DNA from: Shimia abyssi
GTDB taxonomy: Bacteria > Pseudomonadota > Alphaproteobacteria > Rhodobacterales > Rhodobacteraceae
DNA length: 64,000 bases
Reading direction: 5' to 3'
Assembly: GCF_003014475.1 (NCBI RefSeq)
Contig: NZ_PYGJ01000004.1
Location: forward strand, 186,001-250,000
This document shows, piece after piece, positions 47,541-56,846 of this stretch (the stretch's first letter is position 1; each line of letters starts with the position of its first letter). The translations under genes were made by a program, and so were the position numbers. Under the pieces are notes generated by a model. That model was given only the letters and a program-made list of their open reading frames with translations. It was not told where the DNA came from and ran no database searches.

Positions 47541-48215
47541 TCAATATTCAGCAGTGAACAGAGAAATCTGTTCCGCAACTTCCCTAATCAGCTTTTCACG
47601 GATGCGTTTTGGGTATTCCTCAAATCCATTGGCGGTCACAACAAAGGCCCCAGAACCTGTGATCACATTTTCCCAGAAATACGCGGTCAGATCAGTTTCA
47701 TCTGTTTCTATGACCAACGCATTCACCGTGATCTCTGCCGCCTTCATGATCCGCCGCACCTCTGACGGCTCCGCGCCTTCATTTGAGATACCGTCGCCCG
47801 ACACGTCAATAACCCTGCGCCGACAGTCTGGCGCAGTATCAAATTCGTTGCGCGCGCGCAGCAGCGCATCACCAATCGCCGTCGAATATCGGTCCCAGCT
47901 TCGCGGAGCGGCTTCGATGGCAAGTGCCAGATCTTCCGCGGCCTCAAAACTCTCAACCGACGTCCAGGGAACAACCAGCGCCTGACGCCCTTCTCCGGTC
48001 CATTGCATCAATGCCACGGCGGCCTTTGCCTGCACGAGTGCTTCGACCACCACGCCATCGCGCATCCCGGCGGCCAGCCCATCCATCTGTATCCGGTATT
48101 CTTTGGGGTCCACACTGCCAGACACATCGACCGCCAGCAAAAGTGCAATGTCACAGGCCCGCGCCGAAACTGGCGCGATTCCGATCATCAGACACATCAA
48201 ACGTCGCAACCACAT
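47541..48215 (-). CDS. DUF1194 von Willebrand factor A-like secreted protein
   Basis: This 224-residue protein has a signal peptide (MWLRRLMCLMIGIAPVSARA) and a VWA fold with the MIDAS motif LAVDVSGSVD near residues 27-36 and a second acidic loop VIDVSGDGISNEG. The likely role is metal-dependent protein binding in the periplasm. Its partner is unknown. It lies upstream of sdhC in the same direction, but the long intergenic region with the palindromes gives sdh its own promoter. Confidence 0.82.
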   Translation of the reverse strand: MWLRRLMCLMIGIAPVSARACDIALLLAVDVSGSVDPKEYRIQMDGLAAGMRDGVVVEALVQAKAAVALMQWTGEGRQALVVPWTSVESFEAAEDLALAIEAAPRSWDRYSTAIGDALLRARNEFDTAPDCRRRVIDVSGDGISNEGAEPSEVRRIMKAAEITVNALVIETDETDLTAYFWENVITGSGAFVVTANGFEEYPKRIREKLIREVAEQISLFTAEY

Positions 48216-48282
48216 GGCTTACCCTAGCGAGCAACAGACAATCGCAGCATCACAATGATGTGCAGACCGCGATTGCGACGGG

Positions 48283-49038
48283 CTACTCTGGTGCGATCTC
48301 GACCAGCCAATCAGCAAACTCTGTGCACATTACAATCTCGGCATACTGTGGATCGTAGAACGCGTTGGCCTCCTCGCAGGGGATAACAGACACCCGCAAA
48401 GTCTCTGGCAGACGGAATTCCATGTTCAGCGCCGCAATCTCGTCAGAGATCAGATCAAGCGTCAGCTGCCCGCCGTCTGAAACAACATCCACATCATGCA
48501 TCTGGATCGATTTGCCCCCCTTGGGATGCGTCACCTCGTCCAGCGCGCGCCCCCAGCTGTCAGCGGCCTGCTCATATTCATCCGGACAGTATTCTGCCCG
48601 ATCCTGCGGCAAACCCAAATCTTGGGCCACGTCATCCCGCTCATCAGGGTTCGCACCGTAAAATATGCACACCAGATTATAATAGCGCTGCAAATCTGGG
48701 CCGTGCACATCCCAGAACGCGACGTCCCCCGTGTTCTCCGCCTCGCCCAGAAATCCAAAGGCTGTGTCATACGCCAATTGAACCGCGGTGTCCTCTTCAT
48801 AAAATGCGTCGATCAGGAACACAGACAATACATCCGCCGCATCCTCTTCTTGACCAAAAATAGGAAGGCCCAGAATGTCGATCAGCGCATGTCCCAGTTC
48901 ATGATAGAAAATGCCAAGAAGGTTGCTTTCGACATAGCCAAGAACTTCGTCCGGCGTCTTGTCAAACTCGACCTCGGCGCGGGCGGGCGTCGCCAGCGCA
49001 TAGGCCATGGCTATCAGTACAAGGAACTTATTGATCAT
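48283..49038 (-). CDS. DUF4344 putative secreted metallopeptidase
   Basis: This 251-residue protein has a signal peptide (MINKFLVLIAMAYALATPARA) and the zinc-type motif HELGHALIDILGLP near residues 47-60 followed by EEDAADVLSVFL, in line with the DUF4344 metallopeptidase family. A periplasmic protease role is inferred. It lies 7 bases after mch and 67 bases before the DUF1194 gene, so it is at the end of the mcl2-to-mch operon. Confidence 0.8.
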   Translation of the reverse strand: MINKFLVLIAMAYALATPARAEVEFDKTPDEVLGYVESNLLGIFYHELGHALIDILGLPIFGQEEDAADVLSVFLIDAFYEEDTAVQLAYDTAFGFLGEAENTGDVAFWDVHGPDLQRYYNLVCIFYGANPDERDDVAQDLGLPQDRAEYCPDEYEQAADSWGRALDEVTHPKGGKSIQMHDVDVVSDGGQLTLDLISDEIAALNMEFRLPETLRVSVIPCEEANAFYDPQYAEIVMCTEFADWLVEIAPE

Positions 49039-49045
49039 GCACCGA

Positions 49046-50077
49046 TCAAACTGGCATCAGTGCCCAGTAGTCAAGATCAAGCAAAACGTCCGGCAAGTAT
49101 TTTCCATCGTCTCCGCGCAATTCAAATGGCGCGCCACCGCGTGTCGCCACCAGCCGCAACCGGATCGCGCCAACACCTGGCGCGCTGGTCTCGGCCTTGT
49201 CCAGTACTTCGGACCACGCTTTGACCGTTAGCCCGGAAAATGCCGGGTTGGCATGGGCCCCACCGTTCAGGCCGACAATCATCTGCGCATTGGCCAGCCC
49301 ATTAAAGCTCAGCGCGCGGGCCAGCGAGATAATATGACCGCCGTAAATCAGCCGTTGCCCATCGGGTCGGAACGTCGCGTCAAAATGCACCTTGGCGGTG
49401 TTTTGCCACAACCGCGTCGCCATCATATGCTCGGCTTCTTCCAGCGTCACACCGTCGACGTGGTCAATGGTTTCACCAATCTCATAGTCACCCCAGCGAT
49501 GCGTCTCACCTGCTTGCGCAAAGTCGTAGTTGGTGAAATCCAACCCCTCAGGGATCACCAGATCCTTGGGATCCATCACTTTGGCCAGCTCTGGCACGAC
49601 GGCCTCTGGCGCGGGCGCGTCCACGTCACGTTTACGCACCATGACCCAACGCACATATTCCATGACCACTTCGTCGCGCTGGTTCGTACCACGTGTACGC
49701 ACGTAAACCACCCCGGTTTTACCGTTGGAATTCTGCTTGAGCCCAATCACCTCGGACGAGGACCGCAGCGTATCGCCGGCATAAACTGGTTTTAACCAGC
49801 GTCCTTCGCCGTAACCGAGATTGGCCACGGCATTCAGCGAAACATCCGGAACGGTTTTACCAAACACCACGTGAAACGCTGCCAGATCATCCAACGGAGC
49901 AGCAGGCAGGCCACTGGCGCGTGCAAACTCATCCGAAGAATAAAGCGCATGGCGCGCCGGATAGAGCGCGTGATACAGCGCCCGCTCCCCTGCCCCAACA
50001 GTGCGAGGAACGGCGTGCTCGATCACCTGCCCCAGAGTGTAGTCTTCAAAAAACCGGCCCGGATTGGTCTTGGCCAT
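49046..50077 (-). CDS. mch: Mesaconyl-CoA hydratase (ethylmalonyl-CoA pathway)
   Basis: This 343-residue double-hotdog MaoC-type protein matches the length of the Rhodobacter mesaconyl-CoA hydratase. It contains GRFFEDYTLGQVIEHAVPRTV at its start, LNAVANLGYGEGRWLKPVYAGDTL in the first half and LIYGGHIISLARALSFNGLAN in the second. It hydrates mesaconyl-C1-CoA to beta-methylmalyl-CoA. The neighbouring malyl-CoA enzyme supports this. Its ATG directly follows the stop of the DUF1737 gene. Confidence 0.92.
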   Translation of the reverse strand: MAKTNPGRFFEDYTLGQVIEHAVPRTVGAGERALYHALYPARHALYSSDEFARASGLPAAPLDDLAAFHVVFGKTVPDVSLNAVANLGYGEGRWLKPVYAGDTLRSSSEVIGLKQNSNGKTGVVYVRTRGTNQRDEVVMEYVRWVMVRKRDVDAPAPEAVVPELAKVMDPKDLVIPEGLDFTNYDFAQAGETHRWGDYEIGETIDHVDGVTLEEAEHMMATRLWQNTAKVHFDATFRPDGQRLIYGGHIISLARALSFNGLANAQMIVGLNGGAHANPAFSGLTVKAWSEVLDKAETSAPGVGAIRLRLVATRGGAPFELRGDDGKYLPDVLLDLDYWALMPV

Positions 50078-50281
50078 TTACTGCTCTCCCAGTTTGATCT
50101 CCGGGCTGTAGTCTCCCTCAACCTCCTTCACCACGGATTGACCGCAGCGCATCACACCGGCGGCGTGATCCCAGGTTTGGGTGGGGGAGCCATACAGCTC
50201 CCAGCCCTTGTTTAGCGCGTCCGTCACCTTGTGACAAAACGCCGACGTGTCCTCTTCGGACAGAAAACGATAAAGTTTCAT
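50078..50281 (-). CDS. DUF1737 small protein
   Basis: This 67-residue protein (MKLYRFLSEEDTSAFCHKVTDALNKGWELYGSPT) matches the DUF1737 family, often a short cytosolic domain of unknown role. The start at 50281 is chosen because the longer frame has no family match. It lies 10 bases after nnrU and abuts mch, so it is part of the operon. Confidence 0.8.
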   Translation of the reverse strand: MKLYRFLSEEDTSAFCHKVTDALNKGWELYGSPTQTWDHAAGVMRCGQSVVKEVEGDYSPEIKLGEQ

Positions 50282-50291
50282 GCTTAAGACC

Positions 50292-50840
50292 TCACCCCGG
50301 AAACACTGGATAGCCCAGCCACCCGTGCACAAATCCAATGATCGCCATCAAAATCAGCGACGCGACCAGAAACATGCCGTCCTTGGCAATTGTGCCGGTT
50401 TCCGTCGGCGTCCAGTCCGGCTCGGATTTGTTGATCAACATCACTTCGACCAAGGCCCACACGAACAGCCCACCAAACAGGATGACCGACGCCAGATCGC
50501 CATTCACCAGCAAATGCGCAAACGCCCAGGCGCGAAAACCGGCAAGTTGCGGATGACGCACATTATTGAACAGCTTACCTTTGCGTGGCGCCGGGCTCAT
50601 CAGGAACAGCGCAATCAGCACCAGCAAGTTGTTGACGTGCAGCGTCCAGCTTGGCGGGTACCAAAGGTCGACAGTTGGCGACATGCGATAGCCAAAGATC
50701 ATCGCCAACACACCTGCAACGATAATGACCGTTGAAACCATACGCGCGCGGCTTCCTAGCCCTTCGTGCACCGCAGGCAAAGCCCGTTTCCACAAATGTC
50801 CTGCAATCCACAGCAGAACCCCCAGCACCAGCAATGTCAT
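50292..50840 (-). CDS. NnrU-family membrane protein
   Basis: This 182-residue protein has five or so hydrophobic helices and the family segments GHLWKRALP and FNNVRHPQLAGFRAWAFAHLLVNGDLAS with a His-rich loop. NnrU was first linked to nitric-oxide reduction, and distant homologues have isomerase functions in other pathways. Here it sits inside an ethylmalonyl-CoA operon. Its role there is unknown. Confidence 0.85.
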   Translation of the reverse strand: MTLLVLGVLLWIAGHLWKRALPAVHEGLGSRARMVSTVIIVAGVLAMIFGYRMSPTVDLWYPPSWTLHVNNLLVLIALFLMSPAPRKGKLFNNVRHPQLAGFRAWAFAHLLVNGDLASVILFGGLFVWALVEVMLINKSEPDWTPTETGTIAKDGMFLVASLILMAIIGFVHGWLGYPVFPG

Positions 50841-50874
50841 TTCGCTCTCCTATAAGATGGCTTTGAGACCAGCC

Positions 50875-51729
50875 TTACTCTGCCAGAGCCGCGATTGCAT
50901 CCGCCTTTGCAAGAATTTCACGCGCCGTGACCACGTGCAGGTTCTCAACAATCTTGCCATCCACCACGGCCACGCCTTGCCCGCTGGCCTCGCATTCTTC
51001 AAACGCGGCAATTTGACGGCGGGACAGATCAATCTCTGCCTCTGACGGAGCAAACGCCGTGTTGGCCACATCGACCTGCGCCGGGTGGATCAATGTCTTA
51101 CCATCAAACCCCATGTCACGCCCTTGGTCGCATTCCACCTTCAGGCCGTCCGCATCCTTAAATGCGTTATACACACCATCAACAATCACGATCCCTTCAG
51201 CCTTGGCCGCCAACAGGCAAAGCCCTAGCCCCGCCATCATCGGCAACCGGTCCGGGCGGAAACGAGTTTGCAATTCTTTGGCCAAATCGTTTGTGCCCAT
51301 CACAAACCCGGTCAGCTGCGGATAGGCCGCGATTTCCGCAGCATTCAGCATGGCGCGCGGGGTCTCCATCATCGCCCAGATCGGCTTGCCTCCAATCAGT
51401 GCGGTCAGCGCATCCAATTGCTCTGTGCTTTCGACCTTGGGCAACAAAACGGCGTCGCAATCCATTTCTGCGGCGGCGCGTGCGTCGGCCTCGCCCCATT
51501 GCGTGTCTAACCCATTGATCCGCACGACGCGCATCCGATTGCCATAACCGCCTTGCGCCAACGCGGCTTTCAACGTTGCGCGCGCATTTTCTTTCTCATC
51601 CGGGGCAACTGCATCTTCAAGGTCAAAGATGATTGCATCCACCGGCAGGTTGCGGGCCTTATCCAAGGCCCGGTCCTTGGAACCAGGAATATAAAGAACC
51701 GAACGATAAGGGCGCGCGCGCTGATCCAT
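50875..51729 (-). CDS. mcl2: (3S)-malyl-CoA thioesterase / CoA ester lyase-type protein (Mcl2-like)
   Basis: This 284-residue HpcH/HpaI aldolase-family protein starts RARPYRSVLYIPGSKDRALDKA and has IIFDLEDAVAPDEKENAR, LLPKVES and AMMETPRAMLNA. The length is close to Mcl2, the malyl-CoA thioesterase of Rhodobacter, rather than the longer lyase Mcl1. It would hydrolyse (S)-malyl-CoA to malate in acetate assimilation. The ATG 51729 has a GGAG ribosome site and is preferred to the upstream frame to 51792. A lyase role cannot be fully excluded. Confidence 0.82.
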   Translation of the reverse strand: MDQRARPYRSVLYIPGSKDRALDKARNLPVDAIIFDLEDAVAPDEKENARATLKAALAQGGYGNRMRVVRINGLDTQWGEADARAAAEMDCDAVLLPKVESTEQLDALTALIGGKPIWAMMETPRAMLNAAEIAAYPQLTGFVMGTNDLAKELQTRFRPDRLPMMAGLGLCLLAAKAEGIVIVDGVYNAFKDADGLKVECDQGRDMGFDGKTLIHPAQVDVANTAFAPSEAEIDLSRRQIAAFEECEASGQGVAVVDGKIVENLHVVTAREILAKADAIAALAE

Positions 51730-52022
51730 GAACTTACTCCGCAATAATGTTGCGCGGAATGAGCCATTAATTGATAAAAAGTTCAAGCCCAAAAATGCCG
51801 CAGCGCAGAGAAAGCACGCCCGAACGCGCCATTAACTTATATTTTTCGCCTTTGGCGCGATGATTTTCATATCGAACCAAGCGGGAGGTCCGGGTCGGGT
51901 GGCACCGATAACCGGGGATAATCAAGCGTTCGATCCAACTTGCAATCCGGGGCCGCGCCGCCTTCGGGCCTGTCTGGCCCGGTCGCCACCGTGGCGCGCT
52001 CCGCATTTGAAAGGACAGACAG

Positions 52023-52340
52023 ATGAAACGCAAACTTCTGACAATGACGTTCGGGCTTGGCCTCATGACGTTGGGTGCTGACCTGGTTCAGGCGCAAAAT
52101 GCTCGGCAATGTGGTCCGCGCGATGTTGTGGTTCAACGGCTGGCGGACGGCTTTGGCGAAACCCGCCAAGCGCTCGGGTTGGGCACTCAGGGTGCCGTGG
52201 TGGAGGTGTTTGCCTCTGAGGCATCAGGCAGCTGGACCATAACGGTCACATATCCAAACGGCGCGACCTGCCTTGTCGCCAGCGGGCAGGCTTTCGAAAC
52301 TCTTGCCGAAGCACTGCCCCCCAAAGGCGATGGTGCCTGA
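52023..52340 (+). CDS. Conserved secreted protein of unknown function
   Basis: This 105-residue protein has a signal peptide (MKRKLLTMTFGLGLMTLGADLVQAQNA) and a small mature domain with two Cys (CGPRDVV and ATCLVAS) that could form a disulfide. The mature part is conserved-looking (VVVQRLADGFGETRQALGLG, GSWTITVTYPNGATC). I do not recognise a named family. A ribosome site AAAGGA precedes it. Confidence 0.7.
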   Translation: MKRKLLTMTFGLGLMTLGADLVQAQNARQCGPRDVVVQRLADGFGETRQALGLGTQGAVVEVFASEASGSWTITVTYPNGATCLVASGQAFETLAEALPPKGDGA

Positions 52341-52464
52341 CACCGCCTTGCTACGCGGATGTCCGCGCGTGAGATTGCCTCAAAAACGACTCTGCCCGCC
52401 AGCATCGGCAGGCAGAATCACCCCTTCGCGCGCTTTCATGCGCGCGCCATATTCCGGTTTCTGA

Positions 52465-52668
52465 TTACTTGCGGTCCAGAATTTTTTCACGTTGGTCCTT
52501 GTATTCCTTTTCGCTTAGCAACCCGTCGGCATACGCTTTCTCCAGCGCTGCAAGCTCATCGCCCACCGTCGTCGCCGCAACGGTATTTTCGGTCGTGCTG
52601 TTGCCACATGCAGATAAGCTTGCCCCCAGAAAAGCCACGACAAGCAAGGATTTCAAAGCCAGTTTCAT
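52465..52668 (-). CDS. Small SHOCT-domain lipoprotein
   Basis: This 67-residue protein has a lipoprotein signal with the lipobox LSAC (Cys21) and a C-terminal SHOCT helix pair (ELAALEKAYADGLLSEKEYKDQREKIL). SHOCT modules mediate oligomer formation. It is convergent with the secreted-protein gene to its left. Confidence 0.85.
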   Translation of the reverse strand: MKLALKSLLVVAFLGASLSACGNSTTENTVAATTVGDELAALEKAYADGLLSEKEYKDQREKILDRK

Positions 52669-52778
52669 ATGTTCACTACCCTAATCAAATGTGTGTTCAC
52701 GCCGAACCTAACCAGCAAATTTGAGACGGGCAAGAATACTCATTCTAACGAAAACTATTTTGTTTTCACCCTGGGTAA

Positions 52779-53840
<1,062 letters not shown>

Positions 53841-53863
53841 GCCACTTAAACAAACGACCTATC

Positions 53864-53892
53864 AAGCCCGCCTTATGGCGGGCTTTTTGTTT
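53864..53892 (+). terminator. Rho-independent terminator of mdh
   Basis: A 9-bp stem (AAGCCCGCC with GGCGGGCTT, loop TTAT) is followed by TTTGTTT. It starts 23 bases after the mdh stop and separates mdh from the suc promoter. Confidence 0.92.
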
Positions 53893-54056
53893 AAGCAGGA
53901 CAGGTTCGGCAAAAGTCGACTTGCGCATTCGACAACACATTCCGGTTGGCGTTCGCTAATACCCATTTTTTCTGCTCAAATCGATTCAGACCATATCGGT
54001 TAAAAAGCACATGAGTCGCACATCGCACCGCAGCGTTAGCGCCACCTGTGCAGATT

Positions 54057-54087
54057 TGTGATCACAGCTAGAAAAAGTGTGATCACA
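54057..54087. promoter_or_regulatory. Paired TGTGATCACA palindromes upstream of sucC
   Basis: Two identical 10-bp palindromes (54057-54066 and 54078-54087) have centres 21 bp apart, 96-126 bases before sucC. The sdh promoter carries the same pair, including the flanking AGCT after the first site and AAAACCAA after the second. A half-site resembling the CceR operator (GTTAGCGCCA) lies at about 54034-54043. The rest of the 342-base region holds only the mdh terminator and AT-rich leader. Confidence 0.75.
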
Positions 54088-54182
54088 AAAACCAATTATT
54101 TACCCAACATCCCAAAAAACGCTTAATAGACTGGTAAAACTGTGCCAGAACCAATCCAACCGCAGCAAGATGGGACAGTTCA

Positions 54183-55376
54183 ATGAACATCCATGAATAC
54201 CAGGCGAAGGCACTCCTTCGTTCTTACGGCGCCCCTGTTTCCGAAGGCCGCCCCGTCACCAGAGCCGAAGACGCAAAAACCGCAGCAGGCGAACTTGACG
54301 GCCCGCTTTGGGTTGTCAAAGCGCAAATCCACGCAGGTGGCCGCGGCAAGGGCACGTTCAAAGAAGCCGATGCCGGCGAAAAAGGCGGTGTGCGCCTGAC
54401 CAAATCGGTCGAAGAAGCTGCTGAAGAAGCCAAGAAAATGCTGGGTCGCACCCTTGTGACCCACCAGACAGGCCCAGCTGGCAAACAGGTCAACCGCATT
54501 TACATCGAGGCCGGATCTGGCATCGAAAGCGAACTCTACCTCGCGCTGTTGGTCGATCGCCAGACATCGCGGGTTTCATTTGTCTGCTCGACCGAGGGTG
54601 GCATGGATATCGAAGAAGTCGCCGCCGCAACGCCTGAGAAAATCCTGTCCTTCTCTGTTGATCCCGCGACCGGCTATCAGGCGTATCATGGTCGCCGCAT
54701 CGCGTTCTCCCTCGGCCTCAAGGGCGCGCAGGTCAAGCAATGTGTCAAACTGATGGGCCAGCTCTATACAGCCTTCATGGAAAAAGACATGGAGATGCTG
54801 GAAATCAACCCACTGATCGTTGCGGATGACGGCAACCTCAAAGTGCTGGACGCCAAGGTCGGCTTTGACGGCAACGCGGTTTACCGCCACCCCGACATCG
54901 CTGAACTGCGCGACACAACCGAAGAAGACCCCAAAGAGCTCGAGGCGTCGAAATACGACCTGAATTACATCGCTCTGGACGGTGAAATCGGCTGCATGGT
55001 GAACGGCGCGGGCCTCGCGATGGCCACCATGGATATCATCAAGCTCTATGGCGCAGAGCCTGCCAACTTCCTCGACGTTGGTGGCGGCGCGACCAAAGAG
55101 AAAGTGACCGAAGCGTTCAAGATCATCACTTCGGACCCGCAGGTCAAAGGCATCTTGGTCAATATCTTCGGTGGCATCATGCGCTGTGACGTCATTGCCG
55201 AGGGCGTTGTCGCCGCGGTGAAAGAGGTGGGCCTCAAGGTTCCGTTGGTTGTGCGCCTCGAAGGCACTAACGTCGAGGCCGGGAAAGAGATCATCAACAC
55301 TTCCGGTCTTGATGTGATCGCTGCCGACAACCTGTCGGATGGCGCGGAGAAAATCGTGAAAGCAGTGAAAGGGTAA
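54183..55376 (+). CDS. sucC: Succinyl-CoA synthetase beta subunit
   Basis: This 397-residue ATP-grasp subunit starts [19 protein letters not shown] and has [20 protein letters not shown] and [15 protein letters not shown]. It works with SucD to make ATP or GTP from succinyl-CoA in the TCA cycle. It heads the suc operon. Confidence 0.98.
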   Translation: MNIHEYQAKALLRSYGAPVSEGRPVTRAEDAKTAAGELDGPLWVVKAQIHAGGRGKGTFKEADAGEKGGVRLTKSVEEAAEEAKKMLGRTLVTHQTGPAGKQVNRIYIEAGSGIESELYLALLVDRQTSRVSFVCSTEGGMDIEEVAAATPEKILSFSVDPATGYQAYHGRRIAFSLGLKGAQVKQCVKLMGQLYTAFMEKDMEMLEINPLIVADDGNLKVLDAKVGFDGNAVYRHPDIAELRDTTEEDPKELEASKYDLNYIALDGEIGCMVNGAGLAMATMDIIKLYGAEPANFLDVGGGATKEKVTEAFKIITSDPQVKGILVNIFGGIMRCDVIAEGVVAAVKEVGLKVPLVVRLEGTNVEAGKEIINTSGLDVIAADNLSDGAEKIVKAVKG

Positions 55377-55380
55377 GATC

Positions 55381-55518
55381 ATGCGGAAAGCGTTTGTCAT
55401 GGCACTATTGGGTTTCAGCACACTCTTCGTGGCCGCATGTGGCCAGAACGAGTCGTTGCCAGTTCGGACCACACCTCAGGCCGCAGACCCGGTTAGCCCC
55501 CCCTCTTCGATCAACTAA
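55381..55518 (+). CDS. 45-residue predicted lipoprotein between sucC and sucD
   Basis: A short gene starts 4 bases after the sucC stop, with AAAGGG upstream. The product begins MRKAFVMALLGFSTLFVAAC, a typical lipoprotein signal with lipobox VAAC (Cys20). The mature tail of 26 residues is rich in Pro, Gln and Ser and has no known domain. The hydrophobic N-terminus plus lipobox makes chance unlikely. The function is unknown. It could be anchored in the inner or outer membrane. Confidence 0.7.
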   Translation: MRKAFVMALLGFSTLFVAACGQNESLPVRTTPQAADPVSPPSSIN

Positions 55519-55535
55519 GTTTGCGATGATTTTCT

Positions 55536-55558
55536 CCAAGGCGCCTGGGTCGCCTTGG
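55536..55558 (+). other. Hairpin in the sucC-sucD interval
   Basis: A perfect 8-bp stem (CCAAGGCG with CGCCTTGG, 7-base loop) follows the small lipoprotein gene. There is no T run, so it may be a processing or stabilising structure rather than a full terminator. The rest of the interval to sucD is empty. Confidence 0.5.
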
Positions 55559-55699
55559 GGGCACGTTCATCTCACAGTTGGTCCGAAATGGGATCCGCCA
55601 CGGAACAAACCTGCTTGGGCTTGAAACAGCTCAGGTCTTTTCGCAGCCCTTTCGAAACATCCGCGCCTCGCTGCGCGACACAAAACAAGGAAAGCCAAT

Positions 55700-56581
55700 A
55701 TGGCCATTCTCGTAAACGAAAACACCAAGGTTATCTGTCAGGGCCTCACCGGCTCGCAGGGCACCTTCCACTCTGAACAAGCCATTGCCTATGGCACTAA
55801 AATGGTCGGCGGTGTGACACCAGGCAAAGGTGGCATGGAGCATCTGGGCCTGCCAGTGTTTGACTCGGTACACGACGCCAAAGCAAAAACCGAAGCTAAC
55901 GCCAGCGTGATCTACGTACCACCCCCCTTTGCGGCGGACTCGATCCTCGAAGCAATTGATGCGGAAATGGAACTGATCGTTTGTATCACCGAAGGCATTC
56001 CGGTGCTGGACATGATGCGCGTTCAGCGCGCCCTCGAAGGTAGCGCAAGCCGCCTGATCGGCCCAAACTGCCCCGGTGTGATCACCCCAGACGCCTGCAA
56101 AATCGGCATTATGCCCGGTCACATTCACAAACGCGGGAGCGTGGGTGTTGTCTCCCGCTCGGGTACCCTAACGTACGAAGCTGTGAAACAGACCGCAGAC
56201 ATCGGCCTAGGCCAATCGACCGCCGTCGGCATCGGTGGTGACCCCATCAAGGGCACCGAACACATCGACGTGCTCGACATGTTCCTGTCGGATGACGAGA
56301 CGCAGTCGATCATCATGATCGGCGAAATCGGTGGGTCCGCGGAGGAAGAAGCCGCCGAATTCCTCGCCAACGAGCGCAAGAAAGGCCGCTGGAAACCGAC
56401 CGCTGGCTTTATCGCAGGCCGCACGGCCCCTCCCGGCCGCCGCATGGGCCACGCCGGTGCCATCGTCGCTGGTGGTAAAGGTGGTGCAGAAGACAAGATC
56501 GAAGCCATGAAAGAAGCAGGCATTGTTGTCGCTGACAGCCCGGCGGGCCTCGGTGAAGCTGTGCTGAAAGCCATCGGCTAA
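55700..56581 (+). CDS. sucD: Succinyl-CoA synthetase alpha subunit
   Basis: This 293-residue subunit has [18 protein letters not shown] for CoA, NCPGVITP, and [17 protein letters not shown] with the phosphorylated active-site His. It forms the heteromer with SucC. It starts 180 bases after the small lipoprotein gene, an unusually wide gap for a sucC/sucD pair. Confidence 0.98.
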   Translation: MAILVNENTKVICQGLTGSQGTFHSEQAIAYGTKMVGGVTPGKGGMEHLGLPVFDSVHDAKAKTEANASVIYVPPPFAADSILEAIDAEMELIVCITEGIPVLDMMRVQRALEGSASRLIGPNCPGVITPDACKIGIMPGHIHKRGSVGVVSRSGTLTYEAVKQTADIGLGQSTAVGIGGDPIKGTEHIDVLDMFLSDDETQSIIMIGEIGGSAEEEAAEFLANERKKGRWKPTAGFIAGRTAPPGRRMGHAGAIVAGGKGGAEDKIEAMKEAGIVVADSPAGLGEAVLKAIG

Positions 56582-56593
56582 CGCCGAGAACAC

Positions 56594-56614
56594 GCCCCGG
56601 GCATTGTCCGGGGC
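56594..56614 (+). other. Hairpin between sucD and sucA
   Basis: A 7-bp GC stem (GCCCCGG with CCGGGGC, 7-base loop) starts 12 bases after the sucD stop. It has no T run and probably marks an mRNA 3' end or an attenuation point in the suc operon. Confidence 0.45.
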
Positions 56615-56658
56615 CCAAAGCGGAGCTCACGGGCACCCCCCGTGAAGAAACGAGCAAA

Positions 56659-56814
56659 ATGGCCAACGCCATTGAACATTTTCCAGCGGATCCATCCGCC
56701 CGTGACAAAAAATATGTGACGTGCGCCGCCGGCATATTGTGCCCATTTCTTCCGCTTGACGCATTTCGGCTGTTCCGTGCCACGGGCCAGCCAATCCACC
56801 TCGGCCCAAACTAA
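56659..56814 (+). CDS. Doubtful 51-residue open frame between sucD and sucA
   Basis: An ATG frame of 51 codons beginning MANAIEHFPADPSARDKKYV occupies most of the 265-base gap before sucA. It lacks a clear ribosome site and has no recognised domain. It is listed only because the gap is otherwise empty. Confidence 0.15.
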   Translation: MANAIEHFPADPSARDKKYVTCAAGILCPFLPLDAFRLFRATGQPIHLGPN

Positions 56815-56846
56815 TACGGTCCTAACCCTGACGAGGTACCATCATC

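Noticed and set aside
52391-52416. Imperfect inverted repeat between the secreted-protein gene and the SHOCT lipoprotein gene
   Set aside because: It could end both convergent genes, but it has a mismatch and no T run, so I did not list it as a terminator.
54576-55472. A 298-codon frame opposite sucC
   Set aside because: It is antisense to an unmistakable sucC and the small lipoprotein gene. Its composition follows from sucC codon use.
56086-56095. A GTGATCAC copy within sucD
   Set aside because: It is a single copy in a conserved coding segment (GVITP) and not placed as an operator.
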